This document shows, in pieces, positions 14,483-14,735 of a stretch of DNA of 14,735 nucleotides; positions within the stretch are counted from its first letter, which is position 1, and every line of letters starts with the position of its first letter. Location of the stretch: assembly GCA_025360685.1 (NCBI GenBank), contig JANYBR010000126.1, positions 1-14,735 on the forward strand, written 5' to 3'. Under the pieces are notes generated by a model that was not told where the DNA came from, searched no databases, and saw nothing but the letters and a program-made list of their open reading frames with translations. This stretch comes from Pseudomonadota bacterium (GTDB taxonomy: Bacteria > Pseudomonadota > Alphaproteobacteria > Micropepsales > Micropepsaceae). Both the position numbers and the translations under genes were made by a program.

Positions 14483-14735
14483 ATGTCCTCGTTTTCAAAA
14501 TTTCTTGGCACGGCCACGCTGCTCGGGATGACGGGATTGGCAGCGGTGACGCTGGCCAGCCCCGCCGAAGCCGCGAGCGCCATTACGCTCCGTGCCTGCA
14601 ATCACACCGATAAAGTTGTTCTTGTGGGAAGCAGCTACATCCCCATCGGCGGCTCGGACTGGCGCAACAAGGGCTGGACTCCGGTCAGCGCCGGCGGTTG
14701 CGAGGACATCTTCAAGACGACGAACCGCACCTTCT
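14483..14735 (+). CDS. DUF1036 family secreted protein, copy 2 (partial, cut by right edge)
   Basis: The first 84 residues are present. Residues 1-30 are a signal peptide ending in AEA. The mature part begins ASAITLRACNHT and keeps the family core SSYIPIGGSDWRNKGW unchanged from copy 1, with Cys39 and Cys73 at identical positions. Differences cluster in the signal peptide and after the Trp-rich block, as expected for old paralogues rather than a recent copy. ATG 14483 is chosen over ATG 14474 for the same ribosome-site spacing reason as in copy 1. It should encode an exported, periplasmic or surface protein of unknown function. It is divergent from FMO copy 2. Confidence 0.88.
   Translation, partial: MSSFSKFLGTATLLGMTGLAAVTLASPAEAASAITLRACNHTDKVVLVGSSYIPIGGSDWRNKGWTPVSAGGCEDIFKTTNRTF

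Noticed and set aside
8843..14735. Mobile element or transposon explaining the mirrored arrangement
   Set aside because: No transposase, terminal inverted repeats or target duplications are seen; the mirrored parts are diverged paralogous genes, not identical repeats.

Overview
The window is GC-rich, densely packed chromosomal DNA. Its gene content (XylD-type sugar-acid dehydratase, DUF1036 secreted proteins, RhlE-type helicase, YaiI/DUF188) points to an alphaproteobacterium, most likely of the order Hyphomicrobiales (Bradyrhizobium-like). This placement is an inference from protein style, not a computed assignment. I see no tRNA, rRNA, insertion sequence, integrase or CRISPR array.

Layout. 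Positions 1-5649 hold ordinary housekeeping and accessory genes: a truncated alpha/beta-hydrolase (minus, runs off the left edge), an RhlE-type DEAD-box RNA helicase with a long 5' leader (plus), a one-helix membrane protein of unknown function (minus), yaiI followed by a glutathione S-transferase (plus, 36 nt apart), and a full-length recQ (minus) whose stop codon overlaps the GST stop. Positions 5650-6119 hold only a possible 64-residue one-helix protein. Positions 6120-8766 are a two-gene sugar-acid operon: an SMP-30/gluconolactonase-type lactonase overlaps by 8 nt a XylD-like pentonate dehydratase. They would act consecutively: lactone to sugar acid, then sugar acid to 2-keto-3-deoxy acid.

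Positions 8843-14735 are the unusual part. A DUF1036 secreted protein (minus) is followed, further right, by a 1000-residue minus-strand protein joining a circularly permuted ATP-grasp ligase-like half to a complete M32 metallocarboxypeptidase half. Next comes a Baeyer-Villiger/FMO-type monooxygenase (plus), which stops resembling its family at about residue 352. At that point, near 13775-13786, the sequence switches directly into the reverse complement of a second, 88%-identical FMO N-terminus. Beyond that second FMO start lies a second DUF1036 gene (plus, cut by the right edge), with the same promoter-proximal sequence and spacing as the first.

The simplest reading is an old duplication of a divergent DUF1036/FMO unit in which the second copy has been flipped with breakpoints inside both FMO genes. 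This could be a real inversion, or a chimeric or mis-assembled join. The ATP-grasp/M32 fusion and the inverted FMO junction are the two observations most worth following up.
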